NCBI GenBank assembly: GCA_965230535.1
Contig: OZ246009.1
Location: 1,860,001 to 1,924,000, forward strand
Length of the DNA: 64,000 nt
Direction of reading: 5' to 3'
Source: JAUILH01 sp965230535
Lineage (GTDB): Bacteria > Bacteroidota > Bacteroidia > Flavobacteriales_D > JAUILH01
Part shown: positions 18,570 to 27,486 of the stretch, one piece after another
How positions within the stretch are numbered: the stretch's first letter is position 1
How the letters are laid out: each line of letters opens with the position of its first letter
The notes under the pieces: generated by a model
Databases searched by the model: none
What the model saw: only the letters and a program-made list of their open reading frames with translations
Told to the model about the DNA's origin: nothing
Position numbers and translations under genes: made by a program

Positions 18570-19574
18570 CTAAAGATCATCTACTGTCATGCCCAGCCAA
18601 TCCAAAGTAGAGTTTTGCATGATGTCTTCAACTACCTGCTCTGAGAATGGACCGTCTTCAACAAACTTCCCAATTTCAAGGTCACCCAATGGGAAAGGGT
18701 AATCAGTTCCCAGACATACTTTTCTTGAACCAACATGGTCTATAACGTACTGAAGTGCTTTTTCGTCGTGAGTGATACAATCTACCCAGAATTTGCCCAG
18801 ATACTCTCGTGGATTTACATTATTATCGATTGCCACCAAATCAGGTCTGCAGTTAAATCCATGCTCAATTCTACCAATGGTACCTATGAAAGAACCTCCG
18901 GAGTGAGAGAAACATACTCTTAAACCAGGTAGTTTTTCAAACACACCACCAAAAATCATAGAGCAAATTGCTCTGGAAGTTTCAGCCGGCATTCCGACTA
19001 ACCAAGGCAACCAATATTTCTCCATGCTGGGTTTGCCCATCATGTTCCATGGGTGAACCATCACGGCCATGTCCAACTCCTGACAAGCTTCAAAAATTGG
19101 GAAAAACTGATCTTCATCCAGATTCTTATCGTTGATATTAGATCCAATTTGAATTCCCTTCATTCCAATTTCCTTGCAGCGCTCAAGTTCCTTAATGGCC
19201 AAATCGGTATCCTGCATAGGAATGGTTCCTAAACCAATGTAATTCTTCGGATGAGCTGTATAGATCTCAGCAATATCGTCATTCAAAAAACGACTAATTT
19301 CTAAGCAATCGTGTGGCTTGGCCCAATAAGAAAACAACACGGGAATGGTACAGATAACCTGATATTGTGTGTTGAATTTCTCATATTCAGGAATTCGAAC
19401 TTGCGGATCCCAGCAATTGGCTTCAATTTCTCTAAAGAACTTACTGTCCTGCATCATTCTGGCAAAACCAGGTTTGTGATGATCCAGATGAATGAATCCG
19501 CCATAGCCAAATTTCTCACTCCACTTAGGAGGATTTTTAGGCATGATGTGGGTGTGCATGTCGATTTTTACCAT
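18570..19574 (-). CDS. 2-amino-3-carboxymuconate-6-semialdehyde decarboxylase (ACMSD)
   Basis: A 334-residue amidohydrolase-fold decarboxylase of the kynurenine pathway. It converts aminocarboxymuconate semialdehyde to aminomuconate semialdehyde and so diverts tryptophan carbon away from quinolinate and NAD. The zinc site is visible: His7 and His9 in DMHTHIMP, His in MVHPWNM (about 174), His in CFSHSGG (about 225) and Asp in LGTDYPFPLG (about 292). The blocks FGYGGFIHLDHH, ANCWDPQVRI, FSYWAKP and YWLPWLVGMPAETSRAICSM match the eukaryotic/bacterial ACMSD family very closely in my memory of it. Other kynurenine genes are not in the window. TAACTTTG at 19632-19625 is a likely -7 box. Confidence 0.93.
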   Translation of the reverse strand: MVKIDMHTHIMPKNPPKWSEKFGYGGFIHLDHHKPGFARMMQDSKFFREIEANCWDPQVRIPEYEKFNTQYQVICTIPVLFSYWAKPHDCLEISRFLNDDIAEIYTAHPKNYIGLGTIPMQDTDLAIKELERCKEIGMKGIQIGSNINDKNLDEDQFFPIFEACQELDMAVMVHPWNMMGKPSMEKYWLPWLVGMPAETSRAICSMIFGGVFEKLPGLRVCFSHSGGSFIGTIGRIEHGFNCRPDLVAIDNNVNPREYLGKFWVDCITHDEKALQYVIDHVGSRKVCLGTDYPFPLGDLEIGKFVEDGPFSEQVVEDIMQNSTLDWLGMTVDDL

Positions 19575-19624
19575 TCCAAAAATTTTGCCTTGAAGATAAG
19601 TTTAAAAGTTCAAAATACGATGGG

Positions 19625-19632
19625 CAAAGTTA
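19625..19632 (-). promoter_or_regulatory. Candidate -7 box of the ACMSD gene
   Basis: The minus strand reads TAACTTTG (TAnnTTTG) 50 bp upstream of the ATG at 19574. No -33 element was identified at the right distance. Confidence 0.4.
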
Positions 19633-19672
19633 ATCTTTGAAATTGTAAATTGCGGGACAAAATTTGAAAAGT

Positions 19673-20218
19673 ATGGATTCGATTGATGTAGATCAGGTAA
19701 AAACGGAACCCAGGTATGCCGGTTTTTGGATCAGGTTTGGAGCTTCACTGTTAGATGGGCTTTGCATGGCGCCTATTACTCTGTTTGGCATGTTTTACAA
19801 CAATACCGAATTGAAGATGTTGGAAATAGCCATTGCAATTCCAATTGTGACTTATCTGTATAAGCTTTTAATGGAGTATAAGTTTGGTGCTTCATTGGGA
19901 AAGATGATGGTAAAGATAAAGGTGGTGAATAACGAAGGAGGTAAGATTAACTTCAATCAGGCTTTCGGTAGATCTATTCCCTGGTTGCTCAGTACATTTA
20001 GTGCCGTCTTTTCAACTTACAAATTGTTTGAGCATAAACTGTTTGCCAAGGCACATTCGATAGAGATGGTTCAGGAAGTTCAATTAAAATCCGGAGGTGA
20101 TGAAATGCAATGGATTTTATTTGGATTATTTATCGTAATAGCCATCACCATTGGAGTTGATGCAAGGAAACAAGGTTTCCACGACAAAACTGCCGGAACA
20201 CTTGTGGTTTATAAATAA
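19673..20218 (+). CDS. RDD family membrane protein
   Basis: A 181-residue integral membrane protein. The ATG at 19673 (MDSIDVDQV) is preferred over an in-frame TTG three codons upstream. The N-terminal block RYAGFWIRFGASLLDGLCMAPI carries the Arg-Asp signature of the family. It is followed by ~3 further hydrophobic helices: LEIAIAIPIVTYLYKLLM, IPWLLSTFSAVFSTY and WILFGLFIVIAITIGV. The end, KQGFHDKTAGTLVVYK, is the typical RDD terminus. Some RDD proteins are proposed ion antiporters, but most have no assigned role. It is divergent from ACMSD and converges on the TPR protein gene with 3 bp between stops. Confidence 0.85.
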   Translation: MDSIDVDQVKTEPRYAGFWIRFGASLLDGLCMAPITLFGMFYNNTELKMLEIAIAIPIVTYLYKLLMEYKFGASLGKMMVKIKVVNNEGGKINFNQAFGRSIPWLLSTFSAVFSTYKLFEHKLFAKAHSIEMVQEVQLKSGGDEMQWILFGLFIVIAITIGVDARKQGFHDKTAGTLVVYK

Positions 20219-20221
20219 GCA

Positions 20222-21781
20222 CTATTCTTTAATGGAGATGTAGGTCTCCACAAGCTCATCACACAATTCACAATCACCATTCTGGCTTTCTTTGGCCAGA
20301 ACAATATTGTCGTAAGCTTCCCTGGCATTACCAATGTCTAAATGATACAAAGCTGCCTGAATGTAAATGGCGTATTGCTGGTCGTAAGACATGGTATAAT
20401 TTCCTGCTTCTACCAGATATTTCTCGGCCAGAGAGGTGTAGCCTAAAAGGTAGTTAAGGAAAGAGTGTAAACGTAAACTCTCAAAGTCTTTATTAGGATA
20501 TTCAACAGCATTTTTTGTAACACCATAGGCTTCATTCAACTTGTTTTCTTTGAGGTAGTGAATGGCCAGCATGTTGTCGTAATTATGATAAGGTTTGCCC
20601 AAAGGTTTGTTCTTAATGGCGCTTTTGGTGGCTTCAATGAATTTTTCTTTCTGACCAGTCACATGGTACAATGAAATCAGGGCCATGTATGATTCGTTGG
20701 GGGAGAAGTTAATACTGATCCTGTCTTCCTGAAAGCTTTTAATGGCTCTGATAAGGTGGGATTCGGCCATTTGATATTCCTGAATCAATAAATTGAGAAT
20801 TCCCAGAGTTTTGTTGATCGTAAACTCATTGAGTTGTTTATCTTCCTGAAGCTTTTTGAAATGAGCAATCAGGTCCAACATGTCTTTTTGTTCCTTTTTG
20901 GAGTAATCCATGATGGGAAGGAAGTTCTCGTCAGATTCAAAGAAGAGAACTTTAATAAGCACCATACTGGTCTCGTAGAGTTTGCGGAAAGAAGTCACGT
21001 TCTCAACCTTTACGTGCTTGTCCGTAAGCTTTTCAATATTAGACATGTCAATCGTTTCCCAATAATGCTTTTTCCTGTAAGCAGCTTTATCAAACTCAAC
21101 ACTATCTGTGTACATCAATTGATTCAGTTCCATAACCGGATAGATGATGTCTGTGTAATAGAGATAGATAAAGGGGAAAGCGTGAGGTATTTTGTCTCTG
21201 TTTAAAGTTTCATAAACAATGCTTTTGACGTCATCGACCTTGCCATGCGACATCAACCCGAATACATACAAATCCAGATATGAGCTGTCTGTCGGTTCCA
21301 ATTCAAATGCACGTTTATAATCTGCAATGGCTGTGGTATCTGAAGGATCAATATTCAGTTTCAATGTTCCTCTGAAACCCAGCATGGCAGCTTCATTATC
21401 AAAATAAGATACCTTGAGTTTTTCAAGCGTTTTTTTGAAGTAGGTAACAGCCATGTCGTCCAAACCGTGATATTGGCAATACGCTGCGACCTGATTAAGG
21501 AATATTGGATTGTTTGGAGAAACCGCCAAAGAGTCTTCAGCAGCTTTTAGATAAGCGTCATCATAGACTGTGTTTTTTGGAATGCTGTCGAACTCCTTTG
21601 TAAGATCGTAAGTAGATACAGTGAAATTCAATTCGGGAGCAACTGCAAATTGGTCCTTAAGTTTTTTGAGTAAAGCTTCTTTCTTCTCTACGGAAGGTGG
21701 GACTTTCATCTCATAAGTTTGTCCCACAGACATGAAGCCGCAGAGACAAAACAGAACGCTTAGAAAAATGGATTTTGGCAT
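20222..21781 (-). CDS. Exported TPR-containing protein of unknown function
   Basis: A 519-residue protein. The ATG at 21781 (MPKSIFLSVLF) gives a signal peptide ending MSVGQ; the frame is open 23 codons upstream but that part is not signal-like. The mature protein is almost all helical with tetratricopeptide-like units (AVSPNNPIFLNQVAAYCQYH, YFKKTLEKL, ADYKRAFELEPTDSSYLDLY, YAIYIQAALYHLDIGNAREAYDNI). A CxLC pair lies near the C-terminus (GDCELCDELV). It probably acts as a periplasmic scaffold. It follows the YebC gene after 38 bp and may share its transcript. Confidence 0.7.
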   Translation of the reverse strand: MPKSIFLSVLFCLCGFMSVGQTYEMKVPPSVEKKEALLKKLKDQFAVAPELNFTVSTYDLTKEFDSIPKNTVYDDAYLKAAEDSLAVSPNNPIFLNQVAAYCQYHGLDDMAVTYFKKTLEKLKVSYFDNEAAMLGFRGTLKLNIDPSDTTAIADYKRAFELEPTDSSYLDLYVFGLMSHGKVDDVKSIVYETLNRDKIPHAFPFIYLYYTDIIYPVMELNQLMYTDSVEFDKAAYRKKHYWETIDMSNIEKLTDKHVKVENVTSFRKLYETSMVLIKVLFFESDENFLPIMDYSKKEQKDMLDLIAHFKKLQEDKQLNEFTINKTLGILNLLIQEYQMAESHLIRAIKSFQEDRISINFSPNESYMALISLYHVTGQKEKFIEATKSAIKNKPLGKPYHNYDNMLAIHYLKENKLNEAYGVTKNAVEYPNKDFESLRLHSFLNYLLGYTSLAEKYLVEAGNYTMSYDQQYAIYIQAALYHLDIGNAREAYDNIVLAKESQNGDCELCDELVETYISIKE

Positions 21782-21819
21782 AAGATCAAAATTAAGGAAT
21801 AATGACCTTAGAATAACAA

Positions 21820-22530
21820 TTATGCCATATTTGTGAAGACTTGCTGACAATCGTCATCTTCGTCAATTTTATCAAGCATTTTTTCAATATCTGCCAATTG
21901 CTCTTCGGTAAATTCCTGTGGTGAAGTAGGAAAGCGTGTGAGGCTTGATTTGGTCACTTCAATTTTCATGTTCTCAAGTGCTTCCGACAAACTTCCGAAA
22001 TTGGTGTAATCTCCAGTTATCACAACGACACCTTCATCTTCTTCGATTTCTTCAAGACCAGCATCAATTAATTCAAGTTCCATTTCTTCAAGATCCATCT
22101 CTTCAGTTTTCGCAAATTCAAAAACCGATTTTCTGTTAAACATGAATTCCAGAGAACCTGATGGCACCAAAGCACCTCCGGCTTTGTTAAAGTAAGACCT
22201 TACGTTGGCTACGGTTCTTGTAGGATTGTCGGTAGCACACTCTACAAACACCAAAACACCATGTGGACCTTTGCCTTCATAATTCATTTCGGCAAAGTCC
22301 TTCATGTCCTTGGAGCTGGCTCGTTTGATGGCCGCTTCAATATTGTCTTTAGGCATGTTTTGCCCTTTGGCATTCTGGATGGCAGTTCTTAGAGTCGCAT
22401 TCATGGCAGGGTCGGGTCCGCCTTCTTTGGCTGCCATGGTGATGGCTTTAGCCAGTTTTGGAAAAATTCGGGACATCTTACCCCATCTTTTCATTTTTGC
22501 TGCCTTCCTGTATTCAAATGCTCTTCCCAT
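21820..22530 (-). CDS. YebC/PmpR family (TACO1-like) protein
   Basis: A 236-residue protein from the ATG at 22530, starting MGRAFEYRKAAKMKRWGKMS, the Bacteroidota form of the YebC N-terminus. The conserved core is visible: GGPDPAMNATLRTAIQNAK, NMPKDNIEAAIKRAS, YEGKGPHGVLVFVECATDN and NKAGGALVPSGSLEFMF. Members are described as DNA-binding regulators and, more recently, as translation factors that relieve ribosome stalling at proline stretches. Length is about normal (~240). The upstream extension of the frame has no family similarity and is excluded. Confidence 0.93.
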   Translation of the reverse strand: MGRAFEYRKAAKMKRWGKMSRIFPKLAKAITMAAKEGGPDPAMNATLRTAIQNAKGQNMPKDNIEAAIKRASSKDMKDFAEMNYEGKGPHGVLVFVECATDNPTRTVANVRSYFNKAGGALVPSGSLEFMFNRKSVFEFAKTEEMDLEEMELELIDAGLEEIEEDEGVVVITGDYTNFGSLSEALENMKIEVTKSSLTRFPTSPQEFTEEQLADIEKMLDKIDEDDDCQQVFTNMA

Positions 22531-22610
22531 AATTGATTGTTTACGACTAATACAAAAATAATAAGCTTCATGTATTGAAGAAATATTCAACACAAAAAGA
22601 TGTAAAATCT

Positions 22611-22618
22611 TAATTTTG
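22611..22618 (+). promoter_or_regulatory. Candidate -7 box directly before the truncated haemoglobin gene
   Basis: TAATTTTG (TAnnTTTG) ends 4 bp before the ATG at 22623, so the message could be leaderless. A -33 element is not clear. Confidence 0.4.
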
Positions 22619-22622
22619 ATGC

Positions 22623-22988
22623 ATGCGAGATATAGAAAACAGGGCAGATATAGAGCAGTTGATGCATCTCTTTTATTCTAAAGCGTTGAAAGATGATGAG
22701 ATAGGTCATTTTTTCACGGAAGTTGTGCCTTTGGACCTGTCTCACCACATTCCTGTAATCACCAGTTTTTGGGAGAATATTTTGTTTGCTACCGGAGGCT
22801 ATAAAGGGAATCCCATGCAAAAACATGTGGCCATTAACCAACTAAGTTCATTGGATGCCAAGCATTTTGAACGGTGGTTGAAACTTTTCAGTGAGACGGT
22901 AGATGCGTCATTTCAGGGAGACAATGCACGTTTAATTAAGGAACGGGCTTTGTCCATTGCGACTGTGATGCGTATTAAGTGCTCATAG
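22623..22988 (+). CDS. Group III truncated haemoglobin
   Basis: A 121-residue 2-on-2 globin. It opens with the group III signature DIENRADIEQLMHLFY. It continues with FFTEVV, HHIPVITSFWENILFATGGYKGNPM (B/C to E region with the conserved Trp) and KHVAI...HFERWLKLF, which carries the candidate proximal His. IATVM lies near the end. Group III globins bind O2 or NO with high affinity, and roles in NO detoxification or redox chemistry are proposed. The gene overlaps the convergent VOC gene by 14 bp. A candidate -7 box lies so close that little or no 5' leader is expected. Confidence 0.9.
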   Translation: MRDIENRADIEQLMHLFYSKALKDDEIGHFFTEVVPLDLSHHIPVITSFWENILFATGGYKGNPMQKHVAINQLSSLDAKHFERWLKLFSETVDASFQGDNARLIKERALSIATVMRIKCS

Positions 22989-23367
22989 GCGTACACATCT
23001 CTATGAGAAAGCCATTATTGTCTCTCAGGTAACCAACTTTTTGTCCCCAAGGCTTTTGAGTGACAGCAGTCTCGATTGTTGCTCCGGCGGAAATGGCTTT
23101 CGCAAAGTCGTTTTCTAAATCTTCTGATGTGAATACCAATTCTATTCCGAATGGTTTGTCGCTGGCATTGCTTAGCTGAAAGCCATTCTTAAGATTGGAT
23201 TCCCCAAGTGTACTTGAGGCAAAGGCGAGGGTAGTGCTGCCTGAAACAAGTTCTCCGTAATCTCCTTCCGGAGTGATGAATTTTCTTTGGAAACCGAAGG
23301 CTGCTTCATAAAATTCAATTGACTCGGTAACGTTTGGAACGTATAGAATGGTGTAAGCGTAAATCAT
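22975..23367 (-). CDS. VOC family (glyoxalase/bleomycin-resistance-like) protein
   Basis: A 130-residue vicinal-oxygen-chelate protein of two beta-alpha-beta-beta-beta units. The first is AYTILYVPNVTESIEFYEAAFGFQRKF; the second is centred on IELVFTSEDLENDFAKAISAGATI and ends YLRDNNGFLIEMCTPM. Acidic metal-ligand positions are present (second-unit Glu in LIEMC), but the first-strand His is replaced (AYTIL), so metal binding is uncertain. The substrate is unknown. The 3' end overlaps the truncated haemoglobin gene on the other strand by 14 bp. Confidence 0.85.
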   Translation of the reverse strand: MIYAYTILYVPNVTESIEFYEAAFGFQRKFITPEGDYGELVSGSTTLAFASSTLGESNLKNGFQLSNASDKPFGIELVFTSEDLENDFAKAISAGATIETAVTQKPWGQKVGYLRDNNGFLIEMCTPMST

Positions 23368-23380
23368 ACTTCAATGTAAC

Positions 23381-23410
23381 AAAAAAGGCCGGATTCTGAA
23401 CCCGGCCTTC
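23381..23410 (-). terminator. Rho-independent terminator of the 24165 lipoprotein gene
   Basis: Stem ggccgg/ccggcc with flanking A:T pairs (23385-23392 with 23402-23409), followed leftward by a T run. It lies 33 bp beyond the stop at 23443. Confidence 0.85.
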
Positions 23411-23442
23411 TTCATTAGTAACATGAATTTATTTAATCTATA

Positions 23443-24165
23443 CTACAAGTCCTTCTCTGTTTCCGGATCATAATACTTGATCTCATCGATTTTAATATCA
23501 ATTGAGTGGATCAGAGCACGTTTTTCTTTATCACAATTGATGCCATTGTCACTCACACCTTCATATCCCGGAGCCATCCCTGTTTCAGATTTAGGCTCAA
23601 AATGAAAGTCGTAAAGACCTATTTCATCTTCAGCTAAAACATTTCCGGCAGAATCAAGATAAGTCATGGTTCCACCCAGATAAGAAATAGCTTGAGAAGA
23701 GGTGTTTTTAAACCTGATCATCTCATCCAGTTCATCTTCAAATACGGGATCTTGTTCGTAAGTGGCTGAAATCTCCATGTTTTCCAGATCACTCAGAATG
23801 TTTTTGTATTCCTCCATATTTGCTCTTGCTTCCGCAATCAGCTTCACATATCGTTCTTCTGTATGTTTCTCATCGATTTTGATGATGGCTTCCATACTTG
23901 GGAGCAGTGGCTCCATTTTTTTGAAAATTTCTTCATTCGTAGCAATGGCATCAGCATAACTGATCTCATCATAGGAAGAGTATTCAACGAGTTCGCGCGC
24001 CAGGTCTTCCAATTTTTCAACCGCTTCAACGTCTTTACATGGTGCCTTAACTCCATCAAATGTATGGCACATTTTTTCTTTTTCTTCAGACGATTCTTTC
24101 TTGTCGTCTCCGCATGATACCAGAAGGGTACCCAGAAATGCAGTAGCTAATAATGTCTTTTTCAT
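23443..24165 (-). CDS. Lipoprotein of unknown function
   Basis: A 240-residue lipoprotein with a signal MKKTLLATAFLGTLLVSC (Cys18) and an acidic, Lys-rich linker. A helical region (about 45-140, many Glu) is followed by a beta-rich C-terminal part (about 140-230: YLGGTMTYLDSAGNVLAED, DFHFEPKSETGMAPGYEG, LIHSIDIKIDEIKYY). That half resembles the FxLxG-type domain of Bacteroidota lipoproteins that follow changes of direct-object strands. I do not recognise a named family. It stands alone with its own terminator. Confidence 0.65.
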   Translation of the reverse strand: MKKTLLATAFLGTLLVSCGDDKKESSEEKEKMCHTFDGVKAPCKDVEAVEKLEDLARELVEYSSYDEISYADAIATNEEIFKKMEPLLPSMEAIIKIDEKHTEERYVKLIAEARANMEEYKNILSDLENMEISATYEQDPVFEDELDEMIRFKNTSSQAISYLGGTMTYLDSAGNVLAEDEIGLYDFHFEPKSETGMAPGYEGVSDNGINCDKEKRALIHSIDIKIDEIKYYDPETEKDL

Positions 24166-24264
24166 ATGAGAGGTTTTATTTAGGGGGTAAAATTAGCTCT
24201 AATTATCTGCCTTAAAGCTGTTGAATAATAGGATTAACGGTCAAATAATAAATAGCTGGGGAAT

Positions 24265-24753
24265 TTACTTCATGTTTACAAACTGAAGAGGAACACCAGC
24301 GTCAAACGACCTTAAACTTCCCATGACTTTTTGCAGATCATCAATCTTCTTACCTGTTACTCTGATTTGATCGTCCATTATACTGGATTGAACTTTGAGC
24401 TTCATGCCTTTAATGTGGCTATTGATTTTCTTAGCAGATTCGCGGTCTATGCCTTGTTTGACATGCACTTTTTTCCTGATGTTCTTTCCGGCAGCATACT
24501 TTTCTTCTCTAAAATCAAGCGACTTAGGGTCTAATTTTTGTTTCACGAACCGACCAATCAGGATTTGTTCCATCGCATCCATTCTCATGTCATCTTCTGT
24601 AACGAATTCAATGATCATGGTTTTTTTATCGAGTTCTACAGTACTATTAGAACCTCTGAAATCGTAACGGGTTTCTATTTCGCGTTTTGCAGAGTTAACC
24701 GCATTGTCTAAGGTTTGAAGATCTACCTTGCTTACTATATCAAATGATGCCAT
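24265..24753 (-). CDS. YajQ family nucleotide-binding protein
   Basis: A 162-residue protein with the full YajQ pattern: MASFDIVSKVDLQTLDNAVN at the start, REIETRYDFRGS, GIDRESAKKINSHIK, LKVQSSIMDDQIRVTGKKID and LQKVMGSLR near the end. Two alternating ferredoxin-like folds are expected. Homologues bind nucleic acid or cyclic di-GMP, and some act as transcription co-regulators. Length matches the family (~163). A TACATTTG -7 box lies at 24777-24770 on the minus strand. Confidence 0.93.
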   Translation of the reverse strand: MASFDIVSKVDLQTLDNAVNSAKREIETRYDFRGSNSTVELDKKTMIIEFVTEDDMRMDAMEQILIGRFVKQKLDPKSLDFREEKYAAGKNIRKKVHVKQGIDRESAKKINSHIKGMKLKVQSSIMDDQIRVTGKKIDDLQKVMGSLRSFDAGVPLQFVNMK

Positions 24754-24769
24754 ATTGCTTAGTTTGCAT

Positions 24770-24777
24770 CAAATGTA
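24770..24777 (-). promoter_or_regulatory. Candidate -7 box of the YajQ gene
   Basis: The minus strand reads TACATTTG (TAnnTTTG) 16 bp before the ATG at 24753, which implies a short leader. A good -33 match was not found. Confidence 0.4.
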
Positions 24778-24824
24778 TGAAAATGACCGCATAAACTGAA
24801 GCAAGGTGTTTTCAAGGTTTGAGC

Positions 24825-27197
24825 TTACCAGATAATCACCTTCTTGGTAACACTTTTATTACCGTACTGAATGCGAATTAGGTAAGTTCCAGCATCATAA
24901 TTCAGGTAAATCTGATCGTGGTGTTTGGCTTCTCCGGATTGAAGATGTGTACCCAATAATGAATAAACATCATATTTAACAGAGTTCATGTCTCCTGAAA
25001 AATCCAACCAAACCATTTTGTCGGTTGATGGGTTGGGGTAGAGCATGAAGTGATCTTCTGTTAAATCTTGTATGTCCGTGTGCTGACCTTTTGCGTCAGT
25101 GTCGATATGTTCAATACAATCATAATCTCCCAGATTAAAAGGATATCCCAATTGAGCTGTCATGTGCTGAATCATGTAGGTTGCGCGGTTAGTTGCGAAA
25201 CTTCTCAAACTATTCAAAGAACTTTGCCACCCGCTAAATGAACTTGGATTTCCCCAACGCTCAATGTGTTCTACCATTCCATCTGTATACTTTGACTCGA
25301 ACAAGTCAATGGCAGTATTTACATTGGTGCTACTAAAATCAGTTTTGATCAAACATGCCATACGACTGGCAAAGCCCTCTCTAAACTCTGGTGCTTCCAT
25401 TAGTTTTCTGAATAGGAATGTGGCATATGGAGAGTTTTGAGCAGAACCAGTAGAAGACAAGGCTCGACTAAGCGCATTAAAGGTAACGCCTAAATATTGC
25501 CATCCACCATCCATATCGTATAAGACCTGTCTCCACTTTTTTCCAGTGCCTTTGTTCCAAAGTTTGTTATTGTTGGTAGGCCAATCTTTGTTGTTGAAAT
25601 AGATCTCTGTACAGTAATAATCTATGATGTTGCCAATAGATAGTAGGGTTTTGATGTAATCGTAATTGGCCTGAACTGTTAAAGAGTTGTTATTGAGAAA
25701 ATCGTATAGATGAATGTGCCCGGCATTATCACCTTCAACAATTCCCCATGTAAGTGGTTGGCTGGGGTTATTACCTGATCCGTGGATAACGATATTAACA
25801 GAATCCTCTTCAACATCATACTTATCCTCAATAAACTTGTCATCAAAATATTCCCGGATACTTTGTACACCCCAATATTCACCATTTAAGAATACAACCA
25901 CAGGTTCTGTAGCCAACTTATCGAACCTCAAATTTCGGCAGACGTATGAAGTGACATCATCTTTGATGACAGTTTTATTCCAACATGTCAGGGAGTTTCG
26001 AATTACCATTCTTGAGAATACATGAATGTCATTATAATCGAAGAACGGATAATTGACTTTCGGAGCTCCATATTCGTGACGTGCATAAACTCTAAGCGAT
26101 TTTTGAGGTTGGTTTCTACCTTTTCCACCATGAGTTCTCAGGCCAACGTTTTGGTCAAGAACCAGGTTCCCGTCTTCATTAAAACACTGGATGTTTCCTG
26201 GTTTTTCCCATAATCTACCCTTCTTAAAATAGTTTCCTGTCCAGGTAGTATTAGAAGAAGAGAAATGGGCACCCTGAACATAAATACCTGAATCGTGATC
26301 GAATAAATTTTCAGGATCTGTAATTACTGAAATGACCTTGAAATTCGGATATCTGGCATTAGTGTCTGGTTCTACAAAATAAGTTTTATCATAGATGTTT
26401 GAAGTGCGATTGGAGCCGTTAAAACAAGCTGCCCTGATGATATGGGCTTTGAAATTATCAGGATCAGGAGTCGACCAATAAGGACTGGTCGGAATGTTCG
26501 AAATCACATCAGGAACCCCCATAAGTGAGGAGAGAGGAATTGCTCCCGTATATAAATTATCAGCATCTGTTGGAACAGAACCATCCGTTGTATAATAGAT
26601 GTCGTTTCCGTTCTTAGCTGTCATTTCAAGATTGATACTATTGGCATAAAAGCCAGAATTGTGAGAGAACACAATTCCATTTGAGAGGTTATTGGATAAA
26701 TTTGGGGTACTGGTAAGAAGTCTTTCAAAATCCCCGCTTCCATCTTCAACACGACCATAGGATATGTCTTCTGCAATTGAAATGGGTAAAATATGGTCGA
26801 GGGTAATTCCCGAAGGATCTGTAAGAACTAAATCTTCACCATCTGACGTTAATTTGAAGTTGGTATGTAGGTAAGGACCTGTTAATCGATCTTTTTCAGA
26901 TGCGAAAATGATTAGATAGTCACCTGGTGCAATGTTCACCGATGGAAAAACCCATTTGTAAGGGTTGCCAGATCGGTCGGAAATGCCATAACCATTAAGA
27001 TTAATTGTGGTACTGCCAGAGTTGTAGAGTTCAACCCAATCAGGGTAATCTCCGTCTTCGTCGGGAAGTGTGTTCTCGTTGGACAACATCATCTCGTTGA
27101 TCACAAGATCCGACTGCGCTTGAGTTTGGAAAACACTCAGGCAAAAGAAAATGATACAGGCTTTAAGAGTAGGAAATCTCTGAGGCAAATAATTCAT
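24825..27197 (-). CDS. CotH-kinase-family secreted protein with lamin-tail and T9SS domains
   Basis: A 790-residue protein. The ATG at 27197 (MNYLPQRF) starts a signal peptide ending QTQAQ. In order: a lamin-tail domain (about 30-145, LVINEMMLS, WVELYNSGS, INLNGYGISD, IAPGDYLIIFAS), a CHB_HEX-like module (about 195-235, IYYTTDGSVPT), a CotH region (about 320-620, LRTHGGKGRNQPQKSLRVYA, VIRNS, GEYWGVQSIREYFDD, VLYDMDGGW) and a T9SS type A sorting domain (about 720-790, MLYPNPSTD). CotH proteins are atypical kinases that phosphorylate secreted partners; the Asp in YDMDGG fits the metal site. Surface location is expected. A TACTTTTG box ends 5 bp upstream of the ATG. Confidence 0.87.
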   Translation of the reverse strand: MNYLPQRFPTLKACIIFFCLSVFQTQAQSDLVINEMMLSNENTLPDEDGDYPDWVELYNSGSTTINLNGYGISDRSGNPYKWVFPSVNIAPGDYLIIFASEKDRLTGPYLHTNFKLTSDGEDLVLTDPSGITLDHILPISIAEDISYGRVEDGSGDFERLLTSTPNLSNNLSNGIVFSHNSGFYANSINLEMTAKNGNDIYYTTDGSVPTDADNLYTGAIPLSSLMGVPDVISNIPTSPYWSTPDPDNFKAHIIRAACFNGSNRTSNIYDKTYFVEPDTNARYPNFKVISVITDPENLFDHDSGIYVQGAHFSSSNTTWTGNYFKKGRLWEKPGNIQCFNEDGNLVLDQNVGLRTHGGKGRNQPQKSLRVYARHEYGAPKVNYPFFDYNDIHVFSRMVIRNSLTCWNKTVIKDDVTSYVCRNLRFDKLATEPVVVFLNGEYWGVQSIREYFDDKFIEDKYDVEEDSVNIVIHGSGNNPSQPLTWGIVEGDNAGHIHLYDFLNNNSLTVQANYDYIKTLLSIGNIIDYYCTEIYFNNKDWPTNNNKLWNKGTGKKWRQVLYDMDGGWQYLGVTFNALSRALSSTGSAQNSPYATFLFRKLMEAPEFREGFASRMACLIKTDFSSTNVNTAIDLFESKYTDGMVEHIERWGNPSSFSGWQSSLNSLRSFATNRATYMIQHMTAQLGYPFNLGDYDCIEHIDTDAKGQHTDIQDLTEDHFMLYPNPSTDKMVWLDFSGDMNSVKYDVYSLLGTHLQSGEAKHHDQIYLNYDAGTYLIRIQYGNKSVTKKVIIW

Positions 27198-27202
27198 CAA
27201 AT

Positions 27203-27210
27203 CAAAAGTA
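27203..27210 (-). promoter_or_regulatory. Candidate -7 box of the CotH gene
   Basis: TACTTTTG on the minus strand ends 5 bp before the ATG at 27197. This would give a leaderless or nearly leaderless message. Confidence 0.35.
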
Positions 27211-27455
27211 GAATAATTTGGGTTTTCGGTTAAATCAATGTTAGGGTATTATTTCATGTCAAAGAAATCCTTTGAAATCTTTAAGGGGCTTATATTGCTG
27301 CAATTATTCTTCATTAGGCTTGTTGTTTTCTTACGTGTTCAAATTAAGAGGCATTTTCATTCTTCATTACCTCATTTTATCAATGGTATTGTAAAACTAG
27401 ACTCATTAATGTGCAAAACGTTGCATAGATTTTCAAAAAAGATTTATGGGAGTTG

Positions 27456-27486
27456 AAAAAGCCCACTGGAATGTAGTGGGCTTTGA
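27456..27486 (-). terminator. Rho-independent terminator of the BNR-propeller gene
   Basis: Stem aaagcccact (27458-27467) with agtgggcttt (27475-27484) and a 7-nt loop. Read leftward, it is followed by a short T run. It lies about 20 bp past the stop at 27505. Confidence 0.85.

Noticed and set aside
19653..19661. Single gggacaaa word resembling half of the LytTR-type operator
   Set aside because: No second copy lies 21-22 bp away, so it does not meet the paired-site pattern.
27238..27456. 72-codon plus-strand frame in the gap upstream of the CotH gene
   Set aside because: It has no domain, signal or plausible context and runs into the terminator of the BNR gene.
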